DNA of 64,000 nt from Mesorhizobium sp. GbtcB19 (GCF_019091085.1 NZ_JAGXJY010000019.1:37246-101245); one strand, 5' to 3'. Numbered from the stretch's first letter, positions 50,067 through 59,033 are shown. Notes: generated from the sequence alone by a model not told the origin. A program made the numbers and translations.

Positions 50067-50609
50067 CTAAAGGATCCTCGTGGCGAAGGCGTCCAGCCGC
50101 GAGTTCTCGCGATAGCAGAGCCGCACAACCAGGGCGGCGGCGACCCCAGTGAAGGCGCCGCCGGCAATGTCACCGGCATAGTGGATGCCGATATGCAGCC
50201 GCGACCAGCAGATCAACACGGCCATAAGGAGCAAAGCCAGCGTGCGGCGCGGCAGCGCCTCCATGGCGAAGGCGGCGACGATCGCCATGCTGGCGGTCGC
50301 GTGATCGGAGGGGAACGACCAGTCAGCGCTGGGCGCGATCAAAAGATGCGTGACGCCGGCGTCGTAGGGCCTGATCCGGTGGACGAACAGCAGGATGGCC
50401 TGGTTGATCGCCAGCCCGAGCAGGAACGAAAGGCCGGCGGACAGGCAGGCATGGCGCACATGAGAACGATCGGTCCTCGACCACCATTGCAGGGCGACCG
50501 CAATCACCATCAGCGGCACGCCGATTTGTGAGATGGTGATCATTATCCTATCAAGCAGCGGGCTGACGCCGGCGACGGAATTGATCCAGTGCGTAAGAGC
50601 TGCATCCAT
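50067..50609 (-). CDS. PAP2-family phosphatase, BcrC/undecaprenyl-diphosphatase-like
   Basis: A 180-aa membrane phosphatase with the three PAP2 motifs: VHRIRPYDAG, SFPSDHATASMAIVAAFA and SRLHIGIHYAGDI. The PSDH variant of the second motif is typical of BcrC-type undecaprenyl pyrophosphate phosphatases. About five membrane helices are visible. It may recycle the lipid carrier for wall or polysaccharide synthesis. It is divergent from the DUF2127 gene, only 36 bp away. Confidence 0.85.
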   Translation of the reverse strand: MDAALTHWINSVAGVSPLLDRIMITISQIGVPLMVIAVALQWWSRTDRSHVRHACLSAGLSFLLGLAINQAILLFVHRIRPYDAGVTHLLIAPSADWSFPSDHATASMAIVAAFAMEALPRRTLALLLMAVLICWSRLHIGIHYAGDIAGGAFTGVAAALVVRLCYRENSRLDAFATRIL

Positions 50610-50645
50610 AAAGACTGATTTTCCTGATTTATCGTGAGGTTTTAC

Positions 50646-51128
50646 ATGAAGCCGGCGAGCGAGCACCGCATCCATCAGCTATTCGAGATTGGTGTCTGGC
50701 TTAAAGGCGCCCATGCGCTGATGGAATGCGTTGGGGGTATTCTGCTTTATGTCATCAGCACGGACGCCATCGCCTCCTGGGTCAATGCCCTTACCCAGGA
50801 AGAGTTGATCGAAGATCCGGACGATTTCATAGCTGGCTATCTGTCGCAGATGGCCAGCCATTTCTCCGTCGCGAGCAAGGAATTCTACGCTTTCTACCTA
50901 CTCAGCCATGGCCTCATCAAACTGCTGCTGGTCATCGGGCTCATTCGCGGCAAGCTTTGGTCCTACCCGGCCTCGCTCGCCGCACTCGGCGCCTTCATGG
51001 TCTACCAAGTCTACCGCTATTCCTACACGCATTCGCCGGGCCTTCTGGTGCTGACCGTCTTCGACGCCGTCGTCATGTGGCTGATCTGGCAGGAATGGCG
51101 GGCAGTGCGCCGCCACCGGGCGACTTGA
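50646..51128 (+). CDS. DUF2127 membrane protein
   Basis: A 160-aa inner-membrane protein with about four helices: HRIHQLFEIGVWLKGAHALMEC, FYAFYLLSHGLIKLLLVIGLIRGKLWSYP and LLVLTVFDAVVMWLIWQEWR. The blocks fit DUF2127, of unknown function. GTGAGG lies 6 nt before the ATG at 50646. It is convergent with the cytochrome gene, 8 bp apart. Confidence 0.8.
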   Translation: MKPASEHRIHQLFEIGVWLKGAHALMECVGGILLYVISTDAIASWVNALTQEELIEDPDDFIAGYLSQMASHFSVASKEFYAFYLLSHGLIKLLLVIGLIRGKLWSYPASLAALGAFMVYQVYRYSYTHSPGLLVLTVFDAVVMWLIWQEWRAVRRHRAT

Positions 51129-51136
51129 GCGGCGGA

Positions 51137-51697
51137 TCATTCCACCTTTTGCCGGAACTTCGAATGGCAGCTCGTGCAGTCCTGCAGGATGAGGTGCAGG
51201 AGGTGTTCGGCCGGCATTTTTGCCGGATCGGCCTCGGTGGCGCCCGGGCGCTTGCCGAGCAGGCTGCCGCCATCCATCGGCAGTCCGGTCATCCGCATGT
51301 CGGCGGTGATCCCGGGCGGCGCGTTCCCGGCCTTGTCGGCGAGCGCATCGGCGAGCCGGCCGATGTGGCGAGCCAGCGCCTCGAACTCCGGCCGCGCATC
51401 GTCGATTTCCGGCCTAGCGGCGGACGGCGCGCCGAGCGTGCCTATCGGGAATTCGTCAGTCAGGGCGGCGGCGCGGGCGCTCAGCGTGTCCGCCGCCGCC
51501 TTGAAGGCCGACGGTTCATAGGCGCGCTTGCCGTCGAACATTCCGGCGATCGCCCTGGCGGCCGCGGCCATCTCTTTCATCGAGGCCTGGCGCGCCGCAA
51601 CGACGGGATCGCCTGGACCCGCCGCCAGGGATGGAGCCAAGAGCAGCGGACCGGCGAGCGCAAGCATCGCCGCCGCGACAACGACGCGGCCCCTCAT
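51137..51697 (-). CDS. cytochrome c' / c-556-like protein
   Basis: A 186-aa periplasmic protein with a signal peptide (VVVAAAMLALAGPLLLAPSLA). A helical body (AARQASMKEMAAAARAIAGMFDGK) leads to a single haem c site near the C-terminus, CTSCH at residues 174-178, then SKFRQKVE. That arrangement is typical of cytochrome c'. Its ATG overlaps the stop of the multicopper oxidase gene (51697-51694), so it is co-translated with it and may be its electron partner or a copper-stress factor. Confidence 0.88.
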   Translation of the reverse strand: MRGRVVVAAAMLALAGPLLLAPSLAAGPGDPVVAARQASMKEMAAAARAIAGMFDGKRAYEPSAFKAAADTLSARAAALTDEFPIGTLGAPSAARPEIDDARPEFEALARHIGRLADALADKAGNAPPGITADMRMTGLPMDGGSLLGKRPGATEADPAKMPAEHLLHLILQDCTSCHSKFRQKVE

Positions 51698-53220
51698 GCC
51701 CGCACATCGACGATGCCCATCATGCCGAGCTGCTCATGCTCCAGGATGTGGCAGTGATACATGCGCGCGCCCGGCCGCTCCTGGCGCGTGAGGAGCCGCA
51801 CCGTCTCGCCGCGCGCCACATTGACCGTGTCCTTCCACGCCAGATAGGGCGGCTTGGCGAGCTTGCCGTCGCGCTCGCGCTCGACCACCTGGAACTGCGT
51901 GCCATGCAGGTGGAACGGGTGGTCCATGTCGGCCTGGTTGACGATTTCCCACAGCTCGGTGTCGCCGGCCCTGGCGACGATGTCGACGCGCGCCATGTCG
52001 AACGCCTTGCCGTTGATCAGGAAGCCCATCTCCATGCCGGTGGGGTTCATCGCCATGGTCTCGGTGAAGAGGAGACGGCGGCTGACCGTGGGAGCCCCAA
52101 GCGGTACGATCGGCCGCAGCCGCTCGGGCAGCGGCGGCATCGCCTCGGCCGCTGTGTCGGAGACATCGACCGTCAGCAGTGTGAGCCCGGCATCCGCCGG
52201 CCGGCCCGGCCCCATCCAGCCGCGATCATAGTCGAGCGTCGTCAGCGCGGCGGCGCCCGGCCGGTCGAAGGCTACCACCAGTTCGAGGCGCTCGGCCGGG
52301 CTGAGCAGGATCTCCTCGGCCGCCACCGGCTTCTCCAGAAGACCGCCGTCGCTGCCGATCACGGTCATCGCGGCGTTGGCGAAGTGGAGCCTGAGGAAAC
52401 GCGCATTGGTGGCGTTGTAGAGCCGCACGCGCCGCTTCGCGCCCATCGCCACCGCCAGCTTTGGGTTCTTCTGGCCGTTGACCAGCACATGGTCGCCAAC
52501 GCGGCCGTTCATCATGTCGGTCATGGTGTTTTCAGGCATCGAGCCGTCGGCGGCGAGGCGAAGGTCGGTGAAGATGAGCGCGGTGTCGCCATAGGCTGCC
52601 GGGATCGGATCGGCCTTTGCCTTGACGACGAAGGCGCCGGCAAGGCCGCGATAGACCTGCTCGGCCGTCCGGCCATGCGGATGCGGATGATACCAGTAGG
52701 AGCCGGCCGAGCCCTCGGGCAGCTCGAAGGCGTAGACGCGGTCGGCGCCGGCCGCCACCGGATCCATCGGGTTGCCGTCCTGGTCCGCCGGCACCGGCAT
52801 GCCGTGCCAGTGGATGGTGCTCTGCTCGCCCGCGATCCGGTTGGCGAAGGTAATCTCGACGCGGTCGCCTTCGTAGGCCTCGATCAGTGGCCCCGGGCTC
52901 GTGCCGTTATAGGCGAGGATCGGCGTGTCCTGGTCGGCGGCAAAGCGCGCCGTGGCGGGCTCGGCCGTCAGCCTTGCCCTGAACAGGCCGGGCCGGCCGG
53001 CCTCGTTAGCCAGTAGCGGCAGTTCGCGCAGCGCCTCGCCCTCGGGCAGCGCGGCGGGATCTTGCGCCATGGCGCCCATGTCGTGGCCGGCATGGTCGCC
53101 CATATCCATGCCGGGCATGGAGGCCATATTCGATGTGCCATCCATCTTCATCTGCGCCAGCGCGCGCGGGCCAGCCAGAACCGTCGCCAGGTTTGCCGCC
53201 AGGAAACCGCGTCGATGCAT
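51694..53220 (-). CDS. periplasmic multicopper oxidase (CopA/CueO type)
   Basis: A 508-aa three-domain cupredoxin protein with a signal peptide (MHRRGFLAANLATVLAGPRALA). Copper motifs are TIHWHGMP, WYHPHPHG, DHPFHLHGTQF and MYHCHILEHEQLGMM, giving all type 1, 2 and 3 sites. A Met/His-rich N-terminal stretch (MASMPGMDMGDHAGHDMGAM) is typical of copper-handling members. It should oxidise Cu(I) or phenols in the periplasm. The upstream promoter has the 19-bp spacer and palindrome of CueR-type control. GGAG precedes the ATG at 53220. Confidence 0.93.
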   Translation of the reverse strand: MHRRGFLAANLATVLAGPRALAQMKMDGTSNMASMPGMDMGDHAGHDMGAMAQDPAALPEGEALRELPLLANEAGRPGLFRARLTAEPATARFAADQDTPILAYNGTSPGPLIEAYEGDRVEITFANRIAGEQSTIHWHGMPVPADQDGNPMDPVAAGADRVYAFELPEGSAGSYWYHPHPHGRTAEQVYRGLAGAFVVKAKADPIPAAYGDTALIFTDLRLAADGSMPENTMTDMMNGRVGDHVLVNGQKNPKLAVAMGAKRRVRLYNATNARFLRLHFANAAMTVIGSDGGLLEKPVAAEEILLSPAERLELVVAFDRPGAAALTTLDYDRGWMGPGRPADAGLTLLTVDVSDTAAEAMPPLPERLRPIVPLGAPTVSRRLLFTETMAMNPTGMEMGFLINGKAFDMARVDIVARAGDTELWEIVNQADMDHPFHLHGTQFQVVERERDGKLAKPPYLAWKDTVNVARGETVRLLTRQERPGARMYHCHILEHEQLGMMGIVDVRA

Positions 53221-53273
53221 TTTTCGCTCCTCGATGATGATTGGGAAGGCCGTCGCGGGGACGATCCTTCCAT

Positions 53274-53304
53274 AGGCTAGGGCTTCCAGTAACTGGAAGG
53301 TCAA
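53274..53304 (-). promoter_or_regulatory. CueR-type (MerR-family) copper promoter
   Basis: On the minus strand -35 TTGACC (53304-53299) and -10 TAGCCT (53279-53274) are separated by 19 bp. The spacer region holds the perfect palindrome CTTCCAG-TTA-CTGGAAG (53299-53283). This matches the layout of E. coli copA/cueO promoters (long spacer, ACCTTCC/GGAAGG-type arms). It is 54 bp upstream of the oxidase start. No cueR gene is in the window. Confidence 0.85.
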
Positions 53305-53428
53305 GCGGACAGGGAGCAGAAAATCAGCCTTACGGATCGCAATCGCTCGGCATACATGGTCCGACGGACCCGCCTCGAGCTCGGAACCCTTGCCGCTCCC
53401 GCAGGGTTAATATGCGAGGCGATCCGCC

Positions 53429-53554
53429 ATGGAAGACAAACCGCCTGCCAAAAACCCCGGAAGGATCCTCGCCACCGTGCTGGCGATCTGCCTCATCATC
53501 ATCGCCTTGTTCTTATCGGCTTCAGATATTCGGAGCCCGATCAGGGAGCCTTGA
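53429..53554 (+). CDS. small single-pass membrane protein (41 aa)
   Basis: A 41-aa frame: MEDKPPAKNPGRILATVLAI, one membrane segment through about residue 31 (ending LIIIALFL) and a short tail SASDIRSPIREP. GCGAGG lies about 9 nt before the ATG. The N-in, C-out tail orientation is likely. There is no family assignment; support rests on the ribosome-binding site and the clean membrane helix. Confidence 0.45.
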   Translation: MEDKPPAKNPGRILATVLAICLIIIALFLSASDIRSPIREP

Positions 53555-53821
53555 TCGTGCCCGGAGCGGCGCAGGGCAGCAAGTGATCGGCCCGAAGCCC
53601 TTGCCCGCCAAGGTGTGGAAAGGGCTGTAACACTTTGATTTTGCCTGTCATCCCTCGCAAATCTTTTAGGTTCGGGACCGCACGCCGGGGAAGAAACAGG
53701 TTTTCCGAAACGTTTATCGAACAGGCAACGCACAGCACCTGGCGCCCGACAGGGACGCTCATGGCAAGGAGCCCTTCCGGCAACAAGCGCGTACCGCGCC
53801 CGAGGCCCAGGGAGACAGTAC
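53555..53821. other. promoter region of the type III PKS operon
   Basis: No gene is supported in these 267 bp. It is AT-richer around 53630-53735 than its surroundings. I see no clear -35/-10 pair and no obvious palindrome. Confidence 0.4.
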
Positions 53822-54889
53822 ATGTCCGCCAACGCCTATATCAACCGGATCGCGACAGCGGTTCCGGAGCATGAAGTCCATCAGTTCTACCTGCGCTACG
53901 CGGCCTCCATGCTGAGCGCCGATCGCAGGAGGATATTCCAACGCATGGCCGGCCTTGCCGGCATCGAGCACCGCTTTTCCTGCTTTGCGCCCGCTGTCGA
54001 TCCCGAAGGCCCGTCGGCCGACCTTGCCGGCACCTTCAGGCGTGGCGCGTTTCCTGGAACGGCGGCCAGGATGGCAATGTTCGGCCAAGCAGCCCCCATT
54101 CTGGCGCAAAAGGCGATCGACGGACTGGGTCTCGGGGACGAGACATCGCGCATCACCCATCTTATCATCACCACCTGCACCGGTTTCTCCGCGCCGGGCA
54201 TCGACCTCGACCTTGCCGCGCGCTGCGGCCTGCCGGACGGTATCGAACGCACGATGATCGGGTTCATGGGCTGCTATGCCGCGGTCAACGCCCTCAAGCT
54301 TGCCCGCCACATCGTCCGCTCCGACGCGCGGGCGAGGATCCTTCTGGTCAATATCGAAATCTGCACCCTGCATCTGAGAGAAACCAGCGAACTGGAAAAG
54401 CTGCTGTCCTTCTGCCTTTGGGGCGACGGCTGCGCGGCAACGCTCGTCACCGGCGAGCCGCTCGGCATCGAGCTCGACAGCTTCCGCTGCACCGTCGCGG
54501 ACGAGCGGCGGGAACTGATGACCTGGGATATCGGCGACCATGGCTTCGACATGTTTCTCTCCGGTCAGGTGCCCGTCGCGATCCAGGAGGCGCTGCGCGG
54601 CAACCAGGACGCCATCCTCGGCGGCCGGCCACCGGACGCGATCGGCCTCTGGGCCGTGCATCCCGGCGGGCGCACCATTCTCGACGCCGTCGAGAGGGCG
54701 CTGAACCTCGCGCCCGCGGCACTCAGGCCGTCGCGCGAGGTGCTGCGCCGATACGGCAACATGTCGTCGGCCACGGTCATGTTCGTGATGGAAGAGATGC
54801 TGAAGGCGCCGAGCGAGCAGCTCGGCTGCGGCATGTCGTTCGGACCCGGACTGACGGCCGAAACCATGTTGTTCCGGACCGTGTCATGA
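53822..54889 (+). CDS. type III polyketide synthase (chalcone/alkylresorcinol synthase-like)
   Basis: A 355-aa thiolase-fold condensing enzyme. The catalytic triad is Cys151 (IGFMGCYAAVNAL), His280 (LWAVHPGGRTIL) and Asn313 (RRYGNMSSATV), and GMSFGPGLTAETM is the C-terminal family signature. VPEHEVHQ and GIEHRFS fit the N-terminal half. It should extend an acyl-CoA with malonyl-CoA without an acyl carrier protein to give a resorcinol, pyrone or phloroglucinol. It is the first gene of a three-gene operon; the stop overlaps the methyltransferase ATG (54886-54889). Confidence 0.93.
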   Translation: MSANAYINRIATAVPEHEVHQFYLRYAASMLSADRRRIFQRMAGLAGIEHRFSCFAPAVDPEGPSADLAGTFRRGAFPGTAARMAMFGQAAPILAQKAIDGLGLGDETSRITHLIITTCTGFSAPGIDLDLAARCGLPDGIERTMIGFMGCYAAVNALKLARHIVRSDARARILLVNIEICTLHLRETSELEKLLSFCLWGDGCAATLVTGEPLGIELDSFRCTVADERRELMTWDIGDHGFDMFLSGQVPVAIQEALRGNQDAILGGRPPDAIGLWAVHPGGRTILDAVERALNLAPAALRPSREVLRRYGNMSSATVMFVMEEMLKAPSEQLGCGMSFGPGLTAETMLFRTVS

Positions 54890-55608
54890 CAACGCTCGAT
54901 CAACGGACATTGGTCCCGGAAATCCTCGATGGCCTTGCCGCCGACGATCCGCGGGCGCTCCGCTCGCGGCGCGATCTCGCCCGCATCAACGCGCTGATGT
55001 TCCAGGCGCCGATCATGGTCTCGCTCATGAGGACATTCATGGCCAAGGCACCAGGCCGCATCCTCGAGATCGGCGCCGGCGACGGCAGCTTCATGCTGAA
55101 AGTGGCCCGGCGCATGGCAAAAGACTGGCCGGCGATGGAGCTGACGATGCTCGATCGCGTCGGCCTCGTCACCCCTGAGCTCACGGCGGATTTCGCCGGT
55201 CTGGGGTGGAAGCTCGAAACCTTCACCGTCGACGTCTTCGACTGGGCGCAGAAGGCGGATGGCGGGGCCTTCGATGTGATCACGGTCAACCTGTTTCTGC
55301 ATCATTTCGACGACGCCGGACTGCGGCGTCTGTTTTCGCTGCTGGTTCGCAGGGCGCCATTGCTCCTGGCGACGGAACCGCGCAGGAAAGGCTTGGCGCT
55401 GGCGGCGACCCGGCTTCTGCCGGCAATCGGCGCCAACGACGTCACAAGGCATGACGCCGCCCAAAGCGTGCGCGCCGGCTTCCGTGGCAGCGAACTTTCC
55501 GACCTCTGGAGCGCCGCGGGCGGGCGACCACTCGAGGAGCGGCGCGCCGGTCCCTTCTCCCATGTCTTTGCCGGCGCCGCGTCGATGCCTGCCGTAAATG
55601 CGCCATGA
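54886..55608 (+). CDS. class I methyltransferase of the PKS operon
   Basis: A 240-aa SAM-dependent methyltransferase: motif I ILEIGAGDGSFMLKVAR (residues 59-75), MLDRVGLVTPEL, FDVITVNLFLHHFDDAG and LLLATEPRRKGLAL. The overall form fits UbiE/MenG-like or small-molecule O/C-methyltransferases. Both ends overlap neighbours by 4 bp (ATGA with the PKS, ATGA with the flavoprotein), so it is tightly coupled and probably acts on the PKS product, for example by methylating a phenolic oxygen or ring. Confidence 0.88.
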   Translation: MTTLDQRTLVPEILDGLAADDPRALRSRRDLARINALMFQAPIMVSLMRTFMAKAPGRILEIGAGDGSFMLKVARRMAKDWPAMELTMLDRVGLVTPELTADFAGLGWKLETFTVDVFDWAQKADGGAFDVITVNLFLHHFDDAGLRRLFSLLVRRAPLLLATEPRRKGLALAATRLLPAIGANDVTRHDAAQSVRAGFRGSELSDLWSAAGGRPLEERRAGPFSHVFAGAASMPAVNAP

Positions 55609-56858
55609 GACCGGCATCGACCCACGACGCGGTCGTCATCGGCGCCGGCCCGGCGGGCACCTCGGCGGCGCTGGCGCTGGCCCGCCGCGGTTGGGCCGTA
55701 GCGATCGTGGAAAAGAGCGTGTTTCCGCGCCGCAAGGTGTGCGGCGAATATATTTCGGCAAGCAATCTCGCGCTCCTCGAGCGGCTGGAGATCGGCGATG
55801 CGTGGCGGGCCGAGGCGGGTCCCGAAATTCGCCGGGTCGGCCTCTTTTCCGGCGAGGCCAGCGTCGAGGCGCCGATGCCGAAGTCCGGGCCCACGGCAGG
55901 AAGCGGCTTTGGCCGGGCGCTCGGCCGCGACGTGCTGGACACCTTGCTGTTGGATGCGGCCCGATCTGCCGGCGCGGAAGTCTTCCAGCCGTGCCGCGCC
56001 GCCGCCATCGAACGCGACGGCGCCTGCCAGGCGGTGCGGATCCAGGCAGGAGCCGCGAATTCCCGCGACGAAGCAACGATCCTGCGGGCGCCGGTGATCG
56101 TCGCCGCGCACGGCTCGTGGGAGCCGGGGCCGCTGCCGAGCCAACTCGCGAAGAAAGGCCATCCCTCGGACCTGCTCGGCTTCAAGGCGCATTTTTCAGG
56201 ATCGACGCTGCCGCCCGACCTGATGCCGCTGCTGACGTTTCCCGGCGGTTATGGCGGCATGGTGCTCGCAGACCATGGCCGCATGTCCATCTCCTGCTGC
56301 ATAAGGCGCGATGTGCTCGCCCGGTTGCGCGGCAGCCATGCCCGCGAGCGCGGTGGCCAGGTCTCCGCGGCCGAAACCGTCGAGCATCATCTCAAGGCGA
56401 CATGCCGAGGTGTGCGGGACGCGCTGGAGGAAGCCATCCTCGACGGTCCGTGGCTTGCCGCCGGCCCGATCCGGCCAGGCATCCGCGCCGGCTACGACAG
56501 GGACATCTTTCGTGTTGGCAACGTCGCCGGCGAGTCGCATCCGATCATTGCGGAAGGCATTTCGATGGCGCTTCAATCCGGCTGGCTTCTGGCCCAGGAG
56601 CTCTGCATGGCAGCAGGTGGGCAGGCGGAACGCGAAGCGGCCGGAAGACGCTACGAGACGGCCTGGAGAGACTTGTTCTCGACCCGTGTCATGGCCGCGG
56701 AAGCCATCGCGCGCATTGCCCTTGGCCCCGGCGGTGCCGCCGTGATGAGAGCGGTTGTCCGCAATTTTCCGCGGACATTGACCCTGGGCGCGCGGCTCAG
56801 CGGCAAGACGAAACCCGTCCCCGGCTTGGCCGATGCGCGCTCAGCGCGAAGCGGCTGA
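55605..56858 (+). CDS. FAD-dependent oxidoreductase of the geranylgeranyl-reductase family
   Basis: A 417-aa flavoprotein. The N-terminal FAD motif is AVVIGAGPAGTSAALALARRG (residues 9-29), followed by VFPRRKVCGEYISASN, the Cys-Gly-Glu block of geranylgeranyl reductase-like enzymes, FGRALGRDVLDTLLLDAAR, and VGNVAGESHPIIAEGISMALQSG for the second FAD site. Enzymes of this class hydroxylate, reduce or halogenate. In the operon it is the likely tailoring enzyme for the polyketide. Its ATG overlaps the methyltransferase stop. Confidence 0.88.
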   Translation: MRPASTHDAVVIGAGPAGTSAALALARRGWAVAIVEKSVFPRRKVCGEYISASNLALLERLEIGDAWRAEAGPEIRRVGLFSGEASVEAPMPKSGPTAGSGFGRALGRDVLDTLLLDAARSAGAEVFQPCRAAAIERDGACQAVRIQAGAANSRDEATILRAPVIVAAHGSWEPGPLPSQLAKKGHPSDLLGFKAHFSGSTLPPDLMPLLTFPGGYGGMVLADHGRMSISCCIRRDVLARLRGSHARERGGQVSAAETVEHHLKATCRGVRDALEEAILDGPWLAAGPIRPGIRAGYDRDIFRVGNVAGESHPIIAEGISMALQSGWLLAQELCMAAGGQAEREAAGRRYETAWRDLFSTRVMAAEAIARIALGPGGAAVMRAVVRNFPRTLTLGARLSGKTKPVPGLADARSARSG

Positions 56859-57401
56859 GTCTGCTGAAGGCGCCAACGTGGTCGCAGTCGCCTGAGCAAG
56901 AGCGCCTGAATTTCCCACCGGGGCAAAGCTCGGCGGCGCATGGATTCCCCACTTCAGTCGCCTCCGCCCTCCGGCGCATGTGACTTTTTTTGGGGTAATC
57001 CCCTCGCCGCAATGCCTACTGCCGGTTTTGCCGGCTGGCCCACTGCATCCTTTGTCTGGCTGTTCCACTGCCCGGCGTCTGGCCGCATTTTGACCCCAAT
57101 CGCTCGATACGCGGCCAGGATTGCTGCGGTTCCGGCCTTCACGGTTTCTTGACAGAGGCCGGAAAAACGGGCAGCAAAGCGGGTGAGGGAGAGCATTTCT
57201 ACCGTGGCGCAGACCATGGAGGGCTCTTTTTTCGTATGGACCGTCGCCAAAATGGCGATTGGTGGAGGGATTGGTTAACCATCTTTGTCCATCTTTTGAA
57301 TCAATCGGCAACAGACGCGTGAAGGTGCAGGGGGCACCAGCGAACTGTGATCGTGACGGGTGCCAGGTCCGCAAACCGGCATGCCGATTGAGAGTGGTCG
57401 T
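56859..57401. other. intergenic region after the PKS operon
   Basis: Frames on both strands cross it, but none has a motif or family that I recognise. A minus-strand frame from 57217 is the best of them and is listed under rejected items. The upstream part of the DUF2778 gene promoter lies at the right end. Confidence 0.4.
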
Positions 57402-59033
57402 ATGGCGTTTTTGCGTTTGAAAAACCGGGGTGACGCTCCTCATGGGGGGGTAACTTCGAAAAAGTCTGGTCATCGTTGGGTCCTGGTGCCTGCTGTCGGC
57501 GCCGCCCTCGCCCTATGGTCCGTCGCCACTTTGGCGGGGCTTTATTCGGTGAGCACCTCGTTGACCTCCGCTTCCAACGGATTGCCGCAAGGCCTGCTTT
57601 CGCCGCGCAACATCGCGCTTGGCGACCAGCGCCGGCAGATCGCCAATGCCTGGGCGCCGCGCCTTGTAGCCAATGGCGGCTATAAGGCCGGCTCGCTCAC
57701 CGGCGGCTGCGACGCCGGCTGCTTCAGCCTCGCGACAAGCTTCAGCCATGACAGAAAAACCACTGAAAAACTGAAGAATAATGCCAACGACGGCAAGATG
57801 GCTCGCCTCAAGCTGCCGGCGCCCGACAGCGTCGCGCAGGAAAAGGTCGTGGTGGTGGCTTCGGCTGCCGGGGCCGTCGACAGTTTCGACGGCGTGGTGA
57901 AGCGCGCGGCGCTTTCGCCGCAGAAGCTTGCCGATGCCTTTGCCCGCGCCGAGAAGGCGCCGTTCCTGCTTGCCAGCCTGCCTTCGGCGAGCCGCTTCGG
58001 CGGCGCGCAGCAGCCGGACGCGCCGGCGGAAGCCCGCTTCGGTTCTCAGCCAGCCGAGGTTGCTGGCGCTTCCGACCTGGCGCTGGCGCTTGCCAATATC
58101 GCGCCGCAAGACACGGCGGACGTGCCGACCGCCGTCGCGCTGCAAAACGGCGGCACGACCGATGTCGCCGGCCCCGGTGTTGCTGGCAATGCGGAAAAGG
58201 GCCAGGACGGCGAGTACCAGGTCGCCTCGCTGCCGCCGCAGGACGATCTGCCCGACAGCATCGCCGTGCCCGGCCTTCGGCCCCGCACCACGCTCCAGCG
58301 CGCCACCGAGGCGCCCGAACAGAGCGCGGCCAAGCCGCAGAAGCCCGAGGCCGCGAAGCCTCAGGCCGCCAGGGCCAAGCCGCAGCCGGCCGCCGCCGAC
58401 TCCGCGCAAAGCGCGCCGTCAGCGGTCTCGCCGAGAAGCGGCGACCAGGCCCTGCCGGGCGTAACGGGCTCAAAGCCGCTGGTGGTTGACACCAAGCCCA
58501 GCAAGCGCAAGGCGCAGGCATCCGAGATGCTCGCCTATGCCAAGCCGGATACGCCCGAGCGCGGTAACCTGGGCAGCGCCTTCCGCAACCTTTTCAACGG
58601 GCCCTCGATGGGCGATGGCGTGGCCGTCTACGATATCTCGGCCAAGACGGTTTATATGCCGGACGGCTCCAGGCTGGAGGCGCATTCGGGACTGGGCTCG
58701 ATGGTCGACCAGCCACGCTTCGTCAACCGCAAGAATGTCGGCCCGACGCCGCCGGACACCTACAATCTGTCGATGCGTGAATCGCGCTTTCACGGCGTCG
58801 AGGCGATCCGTATGACGCCGACCAGCGGCAAAAACAAATATGGCCGCAACGGCTTGCTCGCGCACACCTATATGCTGCGCGGCGGCCGCGCCGAGTCGAA
58901 CGGCTGCGTCGTCTTCAAGGATTATCGCCGCTTCCTTGCCGCCTACAAAAACGGCAAGATCAAGCGCCTTGTCGTGGTCCCGCGCCTGACAAGATCCCCC
59001 ACCCAGGTCGCCCAGGAAGGCCGCCAGGGTTAA
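57402..59033 (+). CDS. DUF2778 (Tlde1/L,D-transpeptidase-like) membrane-anchored protein
   Basis: A 543-aa protein with one N-terminal membrane segment (VLVPAVGAALALWSVATLAGLY), a long Ala/Pro/Gln-rich periplasmic linker (about residues 60-370) and a C-terminal DUF2778 domain (about 395-530). The domain contains DGVAVYDISAKTVYMPDGSRLEAHSG, HTYMLRGGRAESNGCVVFKDYRRF and IKRLVVV. The H-x(n)-S-x-G-C form is that of L,D-transpeptidases; DUF2778 includes the Tlde1 toxins. A housekeeping peptidoglycan role is more likely here because no secretion or immunity gene is adjacent. ATG at 57402 is chosen over 57360. Confidence 0.78.
   Translation: MAFLRLKNRGDAPHGGVTSKKSGHRWVLVPAVGAALALWSVATLAGLYSVSTSLTSASNGLPQGLLSPRNIALGDQRRQIANAWAPRLVANGGYKAGSLTGGCDAGCFSLATSFSHDRKTTEKLKNNANDGKMARLKLPAPDSVAQEKVVVVASAAGAVDSFDGVVKRAALSPQKLADAFARAEKAPFLLASLPSASRFGGAQQPDAPAEARFGSQPAEVAGASDLALALANIAPQDTADVPTAVALQNGGTTDVAGPGVAGNAEKGQDGEYQVASLPPQDDLPDSIAVPGLRPRTTLQRATEAPEQSAAKPQKPEAAKPQAARAKPQPAAADSAQSAPSAVSPRSGDQALPGVTGSKPLVVDTKPSKRKAQASEMLAYAKPDTPERGNLGSAFRNLFNGPSMGDGVAVYDISAKTVYMPDGSRLEAHSGLGSMVDQPRFVNRKNVGPTPPDTYNLSMRESRFHGVEAIRMTPTSGKNKYGRNGLLAHTYMLRGGRAESNGCVVFKDYRRFLAAYKNGKIKRLVVVPRLTRSPTQVAQEGRQG

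Noticed and set aside
56954..57217. Minus-strand frame starting MVCATVEMLSLTRFAARFSG
   Set aside because: It has an ATG but no family, weak composition and no good ribosome-binding site. It is left as non-coding.
57402..59033. DUF2778 protein as a type VI secretion toxin
   Set aside because: The domain is related to Tlde1, but there is a long periplasmic linker with an N-terminal anchor, no immunity gene and no secretion genes nearby. A cell-wall role is more likely.
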